Shown: positions 1 through 7,265, counted from the stretch's first letter. The stretch is 10,548 bases of DNA from Cellvibrionales bacterium UBA2511 (GCA_002341315.1 DDNV01000088.1:25673-36220); one strand, 5' to 3'. Program-made: numbers and translations. The notes: generated by a model from the sequence alone, not told the origin.

Positions 1-1342
1 GACTGAGCGGTAAAAAAACGGCCAGCGTCGTTGCTGTCGAAGCAACCACCGGCATAAACATACGGCGCACTGCTGTCACATAGGCATCGCGCAGCGACAA
101 GCCCGAGAGGGTTTTCTGATCGGCATACTCCACCACCACAATGGCCCCATCAATCAGCATCCCCAGTGCCAGCAACAGTCCAAAAATCACCATGAAGTTA
201 AAACTGTAACCGAGCAGGTAGACAACAATCGTTGCACCAAACAGCGAAAAGGGAATACCGAGACTCACCAGCAATCCGGAGCGCAAACCCAGTGCGGCCA
301 CCACCACTACCATCACCAGGGCAACGGCGGTGAGAATGTTGCCCTGCAACTCATTGACCATTTGCAGAGCGAAATCAGACGCGTCAAAAATATAGTCGAT
401 CTGGACTCCCCGGGGCAGGGTATCGGCAGAACCTTCTACTAGAGCCTTGACCGAGGCGACAGACTTGATGGCATTGGCCTGATTGCGTTTAAACACTTCA
501 ATGGCCATGGCCTGCCGACCATTGATATGGCTGAAGGTGGCGGGATCCTTAAAGGTACGGCGAACATCTGCCACATCCGCCAGCGTGACCACCCCCTCGG
601 CGTTGGACTTTACCGGTAGCCCCATCAGGTCTTCTCGCCCCTCGATAAGACCCGGCACCTTGACCCCGAAACGGCCACTGGCCGTATCGTACTCGCCACT
701 CGGAACCAGCAGGTTATTGGCTGCCACAGTTTTCAACAGTTCATCGGCCGTGATGTTGTAGTGTTCGAGTGCAGAGGAGTTCAGCAGGACTTCGACCACC
801 TCCTCACGATCACCCGACAGATTCGCCTCCAGAATTTCCGGCAGTGATTCTATTTCCAGCCGCAAATCGCGGACAATGTGAAATAACTCGCGCTCGGTGA
901 GCTGTTCGCCTGAAAAAGCAATCACCAGGGTCGGCTCGGGGGATGCCGACAGCTCGTTGACGATCGGCTCATCCGTATCATTGGGAAATTCCGCCTTGGC
1001 GCGGTTCACCGCCTCACGCACATCCGCCAGTGCGGCACTGATATCAATGTCAATTTCAAATTCCACAACCGCATAAGCCGATCCCTCCTGGGCACGGGTG
1101 GTGAGCTCCTCCACCCCGTCCAGTGACTTCAGCTCGATTTCCAGCGGCTTGATCAGCAGGCGATTGGCGTCCTCCGGCGAAATACCCTGATGCGTTACCG
1201 TCACCATCACCACCGGCACGGTCACATCGGGATTCAGATCAACACTGATCAGGTAACGGGCGACCACGCCGGCAATCAATACAAACAACAGAATGGATAC
1301 GGTGGCTCTGGCGCGACTGATCGCCTGCTCGAGAAGCTTCAT
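1..1342 (-). CDS. RND efflux pump, inner-membrane permease subunit (partial, N-terminal 447 residues)
   Basis: Proton-driven exporter of the AcrB/MexF type, acting in the inner membrane with a periplasmic adaptor. The frame opens at ATG 1342 and stays open to the left edge, so only the N-terminal part (about 40% of a typical pump of roughly 1,000 residues) is present. Visible parts are TM1 (about residues 14-32), the start of the porter domain with the family signature GISPEDANRLLIKPLE, and TM2-TM4 from about residue 325. TM4 contains LGMLIDGAIVVVE with D398; the next residue is G399, where AcrB has a second Asp (D407-D408). The start codon overlaps the stop of the adaptor gene (ATGA) and has no good Shine-Dalgarno, which suggests translational coupling. 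The substrate cannot be read from this part. Class assignment is firm; whether it is drug- or solute-type is open. Confidence 0.95.
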   Translation of the reverse strand, partial: MKLLEQAISRARATVSILLFVLIAGVVARYLISVDLNPDVTVPVVMVTVTHQGISPEDANRLLIKPLEIELKSLDGVEELTTRAQEGSAYAVVEFEIDIDISAALADVREAVNRAKAEFPNDTDEPIVNELSASPEPTLVIAFSGEQLTERELFHIVRDLRLEIESLPEILEANLSGDREEVVEVLLNSSALEHYNITADELLKTVAANNLLVPSGEYDTASGRFGVKVPGLIEGREDLMGLPVKSNAEGVVTLADVADVRRTFKDPATFSHINGRQAMAIEVFKRNQANAIKSVASVKALVEGSADTLPRGVQIDYIFDASDFALQMVNELQGNILTAVALVMVVVVAALGLRSGLLVSLGIPFSLFGATIVVYLLGYSFNFMVIFGLLLALGMLIDGAIVVVEYADQKTLSGLSLRDAYVTAVRRMFMPVVASTATTLAVFLPLS

Positions 1343-2430
1343 TGGGCAGACTGAACCTCTGCAACAGGAAGCGTTTCTTCCTCTTCTGCCACCACCTGTT
1401 CACCCGCAGAGACATATTCCTGTCCGACGGTAATGACACGGGTGCGCTCCGGCAACCCGGCAACCCAAACGCCCTCGCCGTCATCACCGATCAGATCAAT
1501 CAGGACAAAATCCACCCGATCATCCCGATCAATGATTTTCAAGCCAAGTTCACCACCATCACCCAGGGCCAGCAGCGATGCCGGCACACGGTGGGCCTGA
1601 AATACTTGAGTAGCCACCATCACCTGACTGGCCACACCGGCGCGTAGCTGAAAGGAAGGGTTCGGCAGGGTGATCTCCATTTCATAGGTACGGGTTTGCG
1701 GTTCGGCCAGGTGGCTGAGATAGGTCACCTCACCAGTCACCAACTGCCCCGTGGCCAGCCGCACCGAGGCCTTACCACCGACCTCCGCACGAACGACTTC
1801 CCGTTCCGAAAGACGCGAAACCACTTTCAGCGGGTTCATTTCCACTATCTCGGCACAGATATGGTTGCGATCCATGTAGTCGCCCACCTCCACAGGCCGG
1901 TCATCGACAAAACCGGCAAAAGGGGCTGCAATACGGGTATTGGCTAAATGGATTTCCGTGAGGCGAAGTGCTGCCCTGGTGCTTTCCAGGCGCGCATTGG
2001 CCTGGGCAATGGCCGAATCGGACTGATAACCCTTTTCTTTCAGCTTCAGGGCACCGCGATAATCGATCTCCGCCTGTGCAACTGCTGCCTGGGCTTCCAG
2101 CACCCGCTGCTCGCGGTCTTCCTTGGCAAGTTCACAAACGATATCGCCTTCCTCAACCGCCTGCCCCTTGTCGGCGGGAACCGCTACCACCCGGCCACTG
2201 ACTTCAGCGCGCAGGGTCACATGGCGATTCGGCACCGTCCTGCCCCGGGCGGAAATCTCGCGGGAATAGTCCTCTGCCTCCACCCAGCGAACCCTGACCT
2301 TGGTCAACTCACTCGCAACCGCCGGGTCATCCGCTGGTGCGGTTTCACTGTCACCTGTTACCAATCCACTGACAAACCAGACGATGATTAACACCAGGAT
2401 CACCAGTGCAATTTTCACATTGGCATTCAA
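1339..2430 (-). CDS. RND efflux periplasmic adaptor (HlyD/AcrA-type membrane fusion protein)
   Basis: Membrane-fusion subunit that links an RND pump to an outer-membrane channel. The 363-residue protein has an N-terminal hydrophobic anchor (about residues 6-23) with no lipobox Cys, so it is probably a membrane-anchored rather than a lipidated adaptor. Then come the first lipoyl half (about 68-100, with AEVSGRVVAVPADKGQAVEEGD), a short alpha-hairpin (about 104-165), the second lipoyl half (about 166-185, IAAPFAGFVDDRPVEVGDY), a beta-barrel (about 190-265) and a membrane-proximal domain with an acidic tail. The start is TTG at 2430, chosen because GGGAG lies 7 nt upstream and the nearby ATG at 2426 is out of frame and stops at once. 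It is the upstream partner of the pump gene, with a 4 bp overlap. No TolC homologue is seen in the window. Confidence 0.95.
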   Translation of the reverse strand: MNANVKIALVILVLIIVWFVSGLVTGDSETAPADDPAVASELTKVRVRWVEAEDYSREISARGRTVPNRHVTLRAEVSGRVVAVPADKGQAVEEGDIVCELAKEDREQRVLEAQAAVAQAEIDYRGALKLKEKGYQSDSAIAQANARLESTRAALRLTEIHLANTRIAAPFAGFVDDRPVEVGDYMDRNHICAEIVEMNPLKVVSRLSEREVVRAEVGGKASVRLATGQLVTGEVTYLSHLAEPQTRTYEMEITLPNPSFQLRAGVASQVMVATQVFQAHRVPASLLALGDGGELGLKIIDRDDRVDFVLIDLIGDDGEGVWVAGLPERTRVITVGQEYVSAGEQVVAEEEETLPVAEVQSAQ

Positions 2431-2437
2431 TTATGTT

Positions 2438-2442
2438 CTCCC
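2438..2442 (-). promoter_or_regulatory. Shine-Dalgarno supporting the TTG start of the adaptor gene
   Basis: On the minus strand GGGAG is followed by 7 nt (aacataa) and then TTG at 2430-2428. This spacing is ideal and decides for the rare TTG start. The only nearby ATG, at 2426-2424, reads ATG CCA ATG TGA and is not in the adaptor frame. Confidence 0.75.
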
Positions 2443-2541
2443 ACAGAGCAGCACAGTTCGCACGCAGACCATTCTGCAACGCAACAGCCATGGTAGCCGA
2501 GCCAATAAAAGGATGAAACGCGAATCACGGCGAGCTGCAAC

Positions 2542-3198
2542 TCACGACATCCCAACATCATTATTGATCGGCCCGAGTTTTGTATTGAGTTGCTGCAGGC
2601 GGTCGGCAAGAAACAGGGCGTAGTCCCGCTGCTCCTGCAACTCCTCTTCTGAATCACCTGCGGGAGAGCGGTGGATAAGGTTAAACGGTACCTGCACCAT
2701 CGGGTGATCGGGAAACCGCGAGCGATAGAGCTCTATGCGCCAGCGGAGGATATGTACAATCTGCCGATAGACAATCAGTTGCGTCGGCAACGTCAACGGA
2801 TTGTGCTCAGGCTTGGCATGCAGGCAGGCAAAGTCCGTGGCGAACACAACGGCTTCACGGATCAGCCCCGGCGCAACGATATCCTGTGTTCTTTTATGGC
2901 CGGTAATCACGGCAATTTCGCCAAACACATCCCCCGGAATCAAAACCCCAATCACTTTACTGTGATCAAGCGGGTCGCACACCAGCAATTTTCCCCTCAT
3001 CAGGAAGTACATCCAGCTGCCCTGCTCACCGGCCTTGAGGAACGTCTCACCGGGTGCTACCGAATAGAGATGGGACTGCTGAATCAGTATCTGCAGCTGC
3101 TGCGGATCGTGACGGCCGACTTCCTTGAAAAAATGCAGTGAGGCGACCTTTTTTTCCAGCTCTTCTGCTGTCAGTTGCAATGCCGGGTTCATAGGCAT
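2542..3198 (-). CDS. Cyclic-nucleotide-binding domain protein, no HTH (non-transcription-factor effector type)
   Basis: Protein of 218 residues with one Crp-like cyclic-nucleotide-binding beta-roll (about residues 22-130). The phosphate-binding cassette lies at about 89-109 (GDVFGEIAVITGHKRTQ), with the conserved Gly-Glu at 93-94 and an Arg at 103 that fits the phosphate-contacting Arg. After the CNB domain there is no winged helix-turn-helix. Instead residues 131-175 hold a helical segment with YRQIVHILRWRIELYRSRFP, and about 181-208 is a charged, coiled-coil-like helix. It is therefore probably not a CRP/FNR regulator. The start is ATG 3198 (MPMNPAL) because GGGGAG lies 8 nt upstream; the frame stays open to 3354, but the extra N-terminus looks unlike the domain. 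It lies 111 bp upstream of the efflux operon on the same strand. Its ligand and partner are unknown. Confidence 0.85.
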   Translation of the reverse strand: MPMNPALQLTAEELEKKVASLHFFKEVGRHDPQQLQILIQQSHLYSVAPGETFLKAGEQGSWMYFLMRGKLLVCDPLDHSKVIGVLIPGDVFGEIAVITGHKRTQDIVAPGLIREAVVFATDFACLHAKPEHNPLTLPTQLIVYRQIVHILRWRIELYRSRFPDHPMVQVPFNLIHRSPAGDSEEELQEQRDYALFLADRLQQLNTKLGPINNDVGMS

Positions 3199-3206
3199 CA
3201 ATAGAG

Positions 3207-3212
3207 CTCCCC
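3207..3212 (-). promoter_or_regulatory. Shine-Dalgarno deciding the start of the cNMP-binding gene
   Basis: GGGGAG on the minus strand stands 8 nt before ATG 3198. A second in-frame ATG at 3192 would be 14 nt away, so 3198 is the better start. Confidence 0.7.
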
Positions 3213-3226
3213 TGTTTGCTGGGCAA

Positions 3227-3235
3227 ATTATCATA
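3227..3235 (-). promoter_or_regulatory. Possible -10 element for the cNMP-binding gene
   Basis: The minus strand reads TATGATAAT here, giving TATGAT or GATAAT about 30 nt before the start codon. The region about 17 bp upstream (around AACTGG/TGGCTA) does not resemble TTGACA, so this is only a weak sigma-70 candidate. Confidence 0.3.
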
Positions 3236-3413
3236 CCCCTTGCGGCGGATAGCCAGTTTTTAAGCGTATTTAACGCAGTAACAGAGTACCGGGGTGATAC
3301 AACCGGCAGACAGCTGTTACAGTAACCGGGACAAACCGGCAACGAAAACACCATACAGCAGCGGCCTCAAAGCCTGCCCTGTCACTTTAATGCCAAGCCA
3401 CTTTTAACCTGCA

Positions 3414-4886
3414 ATGGACGAACAGATTATCAGTACACTGCACTTCAAGAACAGTTTTGCCGCATTGGGTGAGAACTTCTCCACCCCGGTCACACCCAGT
3501 GGCATTGCAAACCCCTGGCTGGTCAGCGTCAACGGGGATGCCGCCGAACTGCTGGGTATCGATACGGCAGACTTGCAACAGGACTGGTTTTTGCAGTGGT
3601 GCAGCGGCAACCTCACTCTGCCGGGCAGCGCCCCCCGGGCGATGGTCTACAGCGGTCACCAGTTCGGCTCCTACGTGCCCCGCTTGGGCGACGGCCGCGG
3701 ACTGTTATTGGGTGAAGTGGAGGGACCACAGGGCAAATGGGACGTCCATCTCAAAGGCGCCGGACAAACGCCCTACTCCCGCTTCGGCGATGGCCGCGCC
3801 GTTTTGCGCTCCTCCATTCGTGAATACCTGTGCAGTGAAACCTTGCACGGTCTGGGCATTGCCACTACCCGGGCACTGAGCATCGCCGCCAGTAACGAAC
3901 CCGTCTACCGGGAAACAACCGAGCAGGCCGCCATGCTGATTCGACTGGCCCGGAGTCATGTCCGCTTCGGCTCCTTTGAATATTTTCACCATCGGGGTGA
4001 AACCGAACAGGTCCAGATCCTGGCTGACCATGTGATCGAACAACATCTGCCTGAACTGGCTGGCTGTGATGACTGCTATCTGGGTATGTTCCGGCATGCC
4101 GTTCACAGTACGGCACGGCTGATTGCCCAGTGGCAGGCAGTGGGCTTTGCCCACGGTGTGATGAATACCGACAACATGTCGATCATTGGCGACACGCTGG
4201 ATTACGGCCCGTTCGGCTTTCTCGACGGCTACAACCCGGACTTCATCTGCAATCATTCCGATCACGGTGGGCGCTATGCCTTCAAACGCCAGCCCATTAT
4301 CGGTCTATGGAACTGCAATGCCCTGGCCAATGCCCTCACCAGCCTGCTCAGCGTGGAAGCGTTGACCGAGGTACTGGAGGAGTACGAGCCGCTGTTTTTT
4401 GAAAGCCTGCTGCAACTGCACCGGCAGAAGCTCGGTCTGGTCACGGCAGAGAAGGACGATCAATCACTCATCGATGACCTGCTGGCGGCCATGGCAGCCA
4501 ACCATGTCGACCACACCATTTTCTTTCGAAAACTCTGCGGCTTTCAGGAGAAAGGCGCCAATGAACCGCTGCGGGACCTGTTCCTGGATCGCGACGCCTT
4601 CGATCGCTGGGCTGAACGCTATCGCCAGCGACTCGTCAGGGAACCTGAACAGCACTCAGGGATGGAGCGCCATCAAAGCATGCTGAAAACCAATCCGAAG
4701 TATGTGCTGCGCAATTACATGGCGGAAATCGCCATTCGCAAGGCTGAGGATGATGGGGATTATCGTGAAATCGACCGATTGCTCAAACTGCTGCAAACGC
4801 CCTTTGACGAGCATTCGGACTGCGAGGAATACGCCGGACATCCACCGGCCTGGAGCCAACAGTTGAGTGTAAGCTGTTCCTCCTGA
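3414..4886 (+). CDS. selO: Protein adenylyltransferase SelO (YdiU family), Cys form
   Basis: Pseudokinase-fold enzyme that transfers AMP from ATP to Ser/Thr/Tyr of target proteins; the family is linked to redox and stress responses. The length of 490 residues is close to E. coli YdiU (478). Landmarks are YSGHQFGSYVPRLGDGRG (79-96), HLKGAGQTPYSRFGDGRAV (112-130) with the ATP-binding Lys at 114, Glu 137, GVMNTDN (248-254) with Asp 253, and the metal-binding DYGPFGF starting at Asp 263. These positions are one higher than those I recall for Pseudomonas syringae SelO. The C-terminus ends SCSS, with Cys 488 at the site that holds selenocysteine in animal SelO; the codon is TGT, so no Sec decoding is needed. 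An in-frame TAA lies 9 nt upstream of ATG 3414, so this is the earliest ATG start. It has no clear Shine-Dalgarno. It is the only plus-strand gene here. Confidence 0.97.
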   Translation: MDEQIISTLHFKNSFAALGENFSTPVTPSGIANPWLVSVNGDAAELLGIDTADLQQDWFLQWCSGNLTLPGSAPRAMVYSGHQFGSYVPRLGDGRGLLLGEVEGPQGKWDVHLKGAGQTPYSRFGDGRAVLRSSIREYLCSETLHGLGIATTRALSIAASNEPVYRETTEQAAMLIRLARSHVRFGSFEYFHHRGETEQVQILADHVIEQHLPELAGCDDCYLGMFRHAVHSTARLIAQWQAVGFAHGVMNTDNMSIIGDTLDYGPFGFLDGYNPDFICNHSDHGGRYAFKRQPIIGLWNCNALANALTSLLSVEALTEVLEEYEPLFFESLLQLHRQKLGLVTAEKDDQSLIDDLLAAMAANHVDHTIFFRKLCGFQEKGANEPLRDLFLDRDAFDRWAERYRQRLVREPEQHSGMERHQSMLKTNPKYVLRNYMAEIAIRKAEDDGDYREIDRLLKLLQTPFDEHSDCEEYAGHPPAWSQQLSVSCSS

Positions 4887-4946
4887 CAGGTTTTTTAACC
4901 AACCATCCGAACGCTCAATGATTCAACAGGATTCTGTTTAACTGAC
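4887..4946. other. Convergent gap between selO and the DUF1622 gene, with a small hairpin
   Basis: Both flanking genes end here. The only structure I see is AACAG-gatt-CTGTT (4925-4938), a 5 bp stem with a 4 nt loop and no real T-run on either side. A run of six T follows selO at about 4893-4898 without a strong stem before it. A bidirectional terminator is expected at this place but is not shown convincingly. Confidence 0.3.
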
Positions 4947-5303
4947 CTATTGTGCGGATCCCTTGTCCTCCGGTTGCCAGGGCCATCGACCCTCGATTTC
5001 CAAGTGCAGGGTCAGGCTGAGGAAAGTCCGGATCAGAATGATCAGGCCGAGCACGGCGACATTCTCCAGTGAGGTTTCTACAATCACGGTGCGGATGATG
5101 TCGCCGGCGATCAGGAATTCCAGTCCCAAAATGATCGAGCGCCCCAACTGTCTGCGATACACCCGATAAGCAACACCCTCCAATTGATGTCGATAAACCC
5201 GCAGGAAATTGATGGTGGAGAGTACAGAACCAACCATTACCACCAATACCCCGGTCGCTTCGATCGCATACCCAGCCAGAGAAATCATCTCGGTAAATTC
5301 CAT
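4947..5303 (-). CDS. DUF1622 family small membrane protein
   Basis: Inner-membrane protein of 118 residues and unknown function. Three hydrophobic segments are visible at about residues 8-34, 56-77 and 80-100. The family hallmarks are present: RRQLGRSIILGLEFLIAGDI in the second segment, then VLGLIILIRTFLSLTLHLEI, and the closing EGRWPW. The start ATG at 5303 has AGGA 10 nt upstream. It follows the SLC13/SLT-type transporter gene by only 17 bp on the same strand and is probably cotranscribed and perhaps translationally coupled with it. That suggests, but does not prove, a role tied to the transporter. The family assignment is from recognition of the motifs; the function is not known. Confidence 0.85.
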   Translation of the reverse strand: MEFTEMISLAGYAIEATGVLVVMVGSVLSTINFLRVYRHQLEGVAYRVYRRQLGRSIILGLEFLIAGDIIRTVIVETSLENVAVLGLIILIRTFLSLTLHLEIEGRWPWQPEDKGSAQ

Positions 5304-5320
5304 AATATGACTGTCCTGTT

Positions 5321-7222
5321 TTACAGTGGCCAGACCCAGAGGATCATGGGCGTGGCACAGGCAACAATCAGTATGGATAACGGCAGGCCCATTCGCCAGT
5401 AGTCACCAAACTGATAACCACCTGGCTCCATCACCAGGGTATTGGATTGATGTCCGATGGGCGTCAGAAAGGCGCAGGAGGCACCAATCGCCACCGCCAT
5501 CAGAAAGGGGTCCGCCGAAACCTGCATACCCTGCGCAAGGTTGATGGCTACCGGGGCAGCCAGAATAGCAGCGGCGGCATTATTGACTACATTGGATAGC
5601 AGCATGACTGCCGTCATCAGTATCGCCAGGGTCGCTATCGGCGGAACAGCGCCGGCAATATTCAATAGTCCGTCGGCAATCAATTGGGAGCCACCGGTCG
5701 TTTCCAGTGCATTGCCAACCGGCAGCATGGCGGCCAGCAATACAATCACCGGCATATCGATACTTTTGTAGATTTCACCCGGCGGCACCAGATTCACCAG
5801 CACCATCACCAATGCGCCACACACCAGTGCAGTGGCGGCAGATACCAGATTCAGGGCTATCATCGCCAACGACAGGGCAAAGATCGCGATGGCCAGAAAA
5901 ACCTTGCGTGGCCGACCTATCTCCAGCCCCCGGGAAGCCAGTGGCAGGCAACCCAGACTGGAAAGAGCTGCCGACATATTCTCCTCCTGAACCTGCAACA
6001 GCAGTATGTCCCCCGCCACAAAGCGGATTTTGCCAATCCGCTGCCGCAGCCGATGGCCCTGCCGGGCCACAGCGAGCACGTTCACGCTAAAGCGCTTGCG
6101 TAAATCAACACCGGTGGCGGTTGTGCCCAGCAGAACCGAACCGGGCGTGACAATAGCTTCCACCAACGTCAGCTTGCCGGGTTTGGTCTTTGGTTTCTCC
6201 TCAGTCTTTTCTTCGGCAGTGGCATCGCTGCTTCTATCAACCCGAGTTGACTCCTTAGCAACCTGCGATTCCTCCAGATCATCTCCGGATGAGTCTGCCA
6301 AATTCTCCTCTTTGCTGCGCTCCTCTGCCAACTCGAGACCGGTCTCATCGATCAATGACTTGAGGCTGTCCGAGTCGGCCTCCACCAGCAAAATATCCTG
6401 CTCCCGCAGCACCTTGTAGATGGATGGCATTTCCTGACGCTGTTCGTCGCGGTAGAGGCCCACCACCATCACATCGGAATCATCCTGCACGACGGACAAC
6501 AGGTCGTGAAGGGTTTGTCCCGCATATTTGCAGCCTTCCGGAATCCGCAGCTCCGTCAGGTAGGCACTGATTTCAAACAGCGATTCCGAGTCATCCTGAT
6601 CTTCACGCCGGGGCGTCAGTCGCCAGCCGATCAGCGCGATAAAGGCCACTCCAACCACCGTCACCAGCGCCCCCACCGGCATAAAATCAAACATGCCAAA
6701 AGGTGTACCACCGGCCTCTGCCCGATAGGACGCAATGATGATATTGGGTGGGGTGCCGATCATGGTCAGCATACCGCCGAGCAGCGAGCCAAACGCTAAT
6801 GGCATCAGCAGCAGGGAGGGAGAAAAGCCGCTCTGGCGGGACATCCACACTGCCACTGGCATAAACAGCGCCAGCGCACCGACGTTGTTCATAAAACCGG
6901 AGCAGATGGCCACAATACCGGTCAACACCGCCACCTGGATCCAGGGCGCATTGCCCGCTCGCATCAGGTGCCTCGACAGGGTGTCCACCACCCCGGCATT
7001 GAGCAGTCCGCGACTCAATACCAGCACCGCCGCCACCGTGATCACCGCCGGATGACCGAGCCCCATAAAAACCTGATCCGGCGGCACAATGCCCACCAGC
7101 GCCACTACCAGCAGGGCCATCAGTGCCACGATATCGTAGCGCCAGCGATTCCAGACGAACATACCCAAAGTAGCGGCCAGCACCGCAAAGACAATTAATT
7201 GATCACTGTTTACACCACTCAC
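5321..7222 (-). CDS. SLC13/SLT-type anion transporter with two RCK_C (TrkA-C) domains
   Basis: Inner-membrane secondary transporter of the divalent-anion/Na+ symporter and sulfate-transporter-like group (YfbS/SAC1 type). From GTG 7222 it has 633 residues. The first membrane half spans about residues 7-207 with the re-entrant motif MIGTPPNIII (about 154-163). Two cytoplasmic RCK_C domains follow (about 218-300 and 359-415), joined by an unusual charged linker (about 301-352). The second membrane half (about 432-633) carries the matching motif TPIGHQSNTLVME. The start is GTG because GGAG lies 7 nt upstream; the frame stays open to 7294, but the added 24 residues have no Shine-Dalgarno and would encode an odd Cys-rich stretch. 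The substrate is probably an inorganic or carboxylate anion such as sulfate, but the sequence does not decide this. It is the upstream gene of a pair with the DUF1622 gene. Confidence 0.92.
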   Translation of the reverse strand: MSGVNSDQLIVFAVLAATLGMFVWNRWRYDIVALMALLVVALVGIVPPDQVFMGLGHPAVITVAAVLVLSRGLLNAGVVDTLSRHLMRAGNAPWIQVAVLTGIVAICSGFMNNVGALALFMPVAVWMSRQSGFSPSLLLMPLAFGSLLGGMLTMIGTPPNIIIASYRAEAGGTPFGMFDFMPVGALVTVVGVAFIALIGWRLTPRREDQDDSESLFEISAYLTELRIPEGCKYAGQTLHDLLSVVQDDSDVMVVGLYRDEQRQEMPSIYKVLREQDILLVEADSDSLKSLIDETGLELAEERSKEENLADSSGDDLEESQVAKESTRVDRSSDATAEEKTEEKPKTKPGKLTLVEAIVTPGSVLLGTTATGVDLRKRFSVNVLAVARQGHRLRQRIGKIRFVAGDILLLQVQEENMSAALSSLGCLPLASRGLEIGRPRKVFLAIAIFALSLAMIALNLVSAATALVCGALVMVLVNLVPPGEIYKSIDMPVIVLLAAMLPVGNALETTGGSQLIADGLLNIAGAVPPIATLAILMTAVMLLSNVVNNAAAAILAAPVAINLAQGMQVSADPFLMAVAIGASCAFLTPIGHQSNTLVMEPGGYQFGDYWRMGLPLSILIVACATPMILWVWPL

Positions 7223-7229
7223 AGGGACA

Positions 7230-7233
7230 CTCC
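7230..7233 (-). promoter_or_regulatory. Shine-Dalgarno supporting the GTG start of the transporter
   Basis: GGAG on the minus strand stands 7 nt (tgtccct) before GTG 7222-7220. This fixes the likely start as GTG, giving MSGVNSDQL, rather than any upstream in-frame codon. Confidence 0.65.
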
Positions 7234-7265
7234 AGATCAACAGTTGATGGGCGGAATAAACACAA

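Larger units (their letters stand above)
3199..3413. promoter_or_regulatory. Divergent intergenic region between the cNMP-binding gene and selO
   Basis: This 215 bp spacer must hold the promoters of two divergent genes. ACCGG occurs four times on the plus strand (3288-3292, 3302-3306, 3325-3329, 3335-3339). CAGTAAC occurs twice (3276-3282 and 3320-3326), and the second copy is part of the perfect short palindrome GTTAC-A-GTAAC (3316-3326). This could be an operator cluster, but I recognise no known regulator's box. I see no convincing -35/-10 pair for selO. Confidence 0.45.

Noticed and set aside
1342..2391. Several plus-strand open frames opposite the adaptor gene
   Set aside because: They mirror the adaptor coding sequence and have no independent support in motifs or ribosome-binding sites.
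2431..2541. Promoter in the gap before the adaptor gene
   Set aside because: The best pair on the minus strand (TTGCAG, 17 bp, TTCATC) is a poor match to sigma-70; not enough to call.
3199..3354. N-terminal extension of the cNMP-binding protein to 3354
   Set aside because: The added 52 residues do not resemble a CNB-protein N-terminus, cover the likely promoter region, and the ATG at 3198 has a much better Shine-Dalgarno.
3705..4265. Minus-strand open frame of 186 codons inside selO
   Set aside because: Entirely antisense to the conserved SelO core; no Shine-Dalgarno or domain is seen, and the composition is that of a shadow frame.
4925..4938. Hairpin AACAG-gatt-CTGTT as a bidirectional terminator
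   Set aside because: The stem is only 5 bp, AT-rich, and not followed by a T-run on either strand, so I do not call it a terminator.
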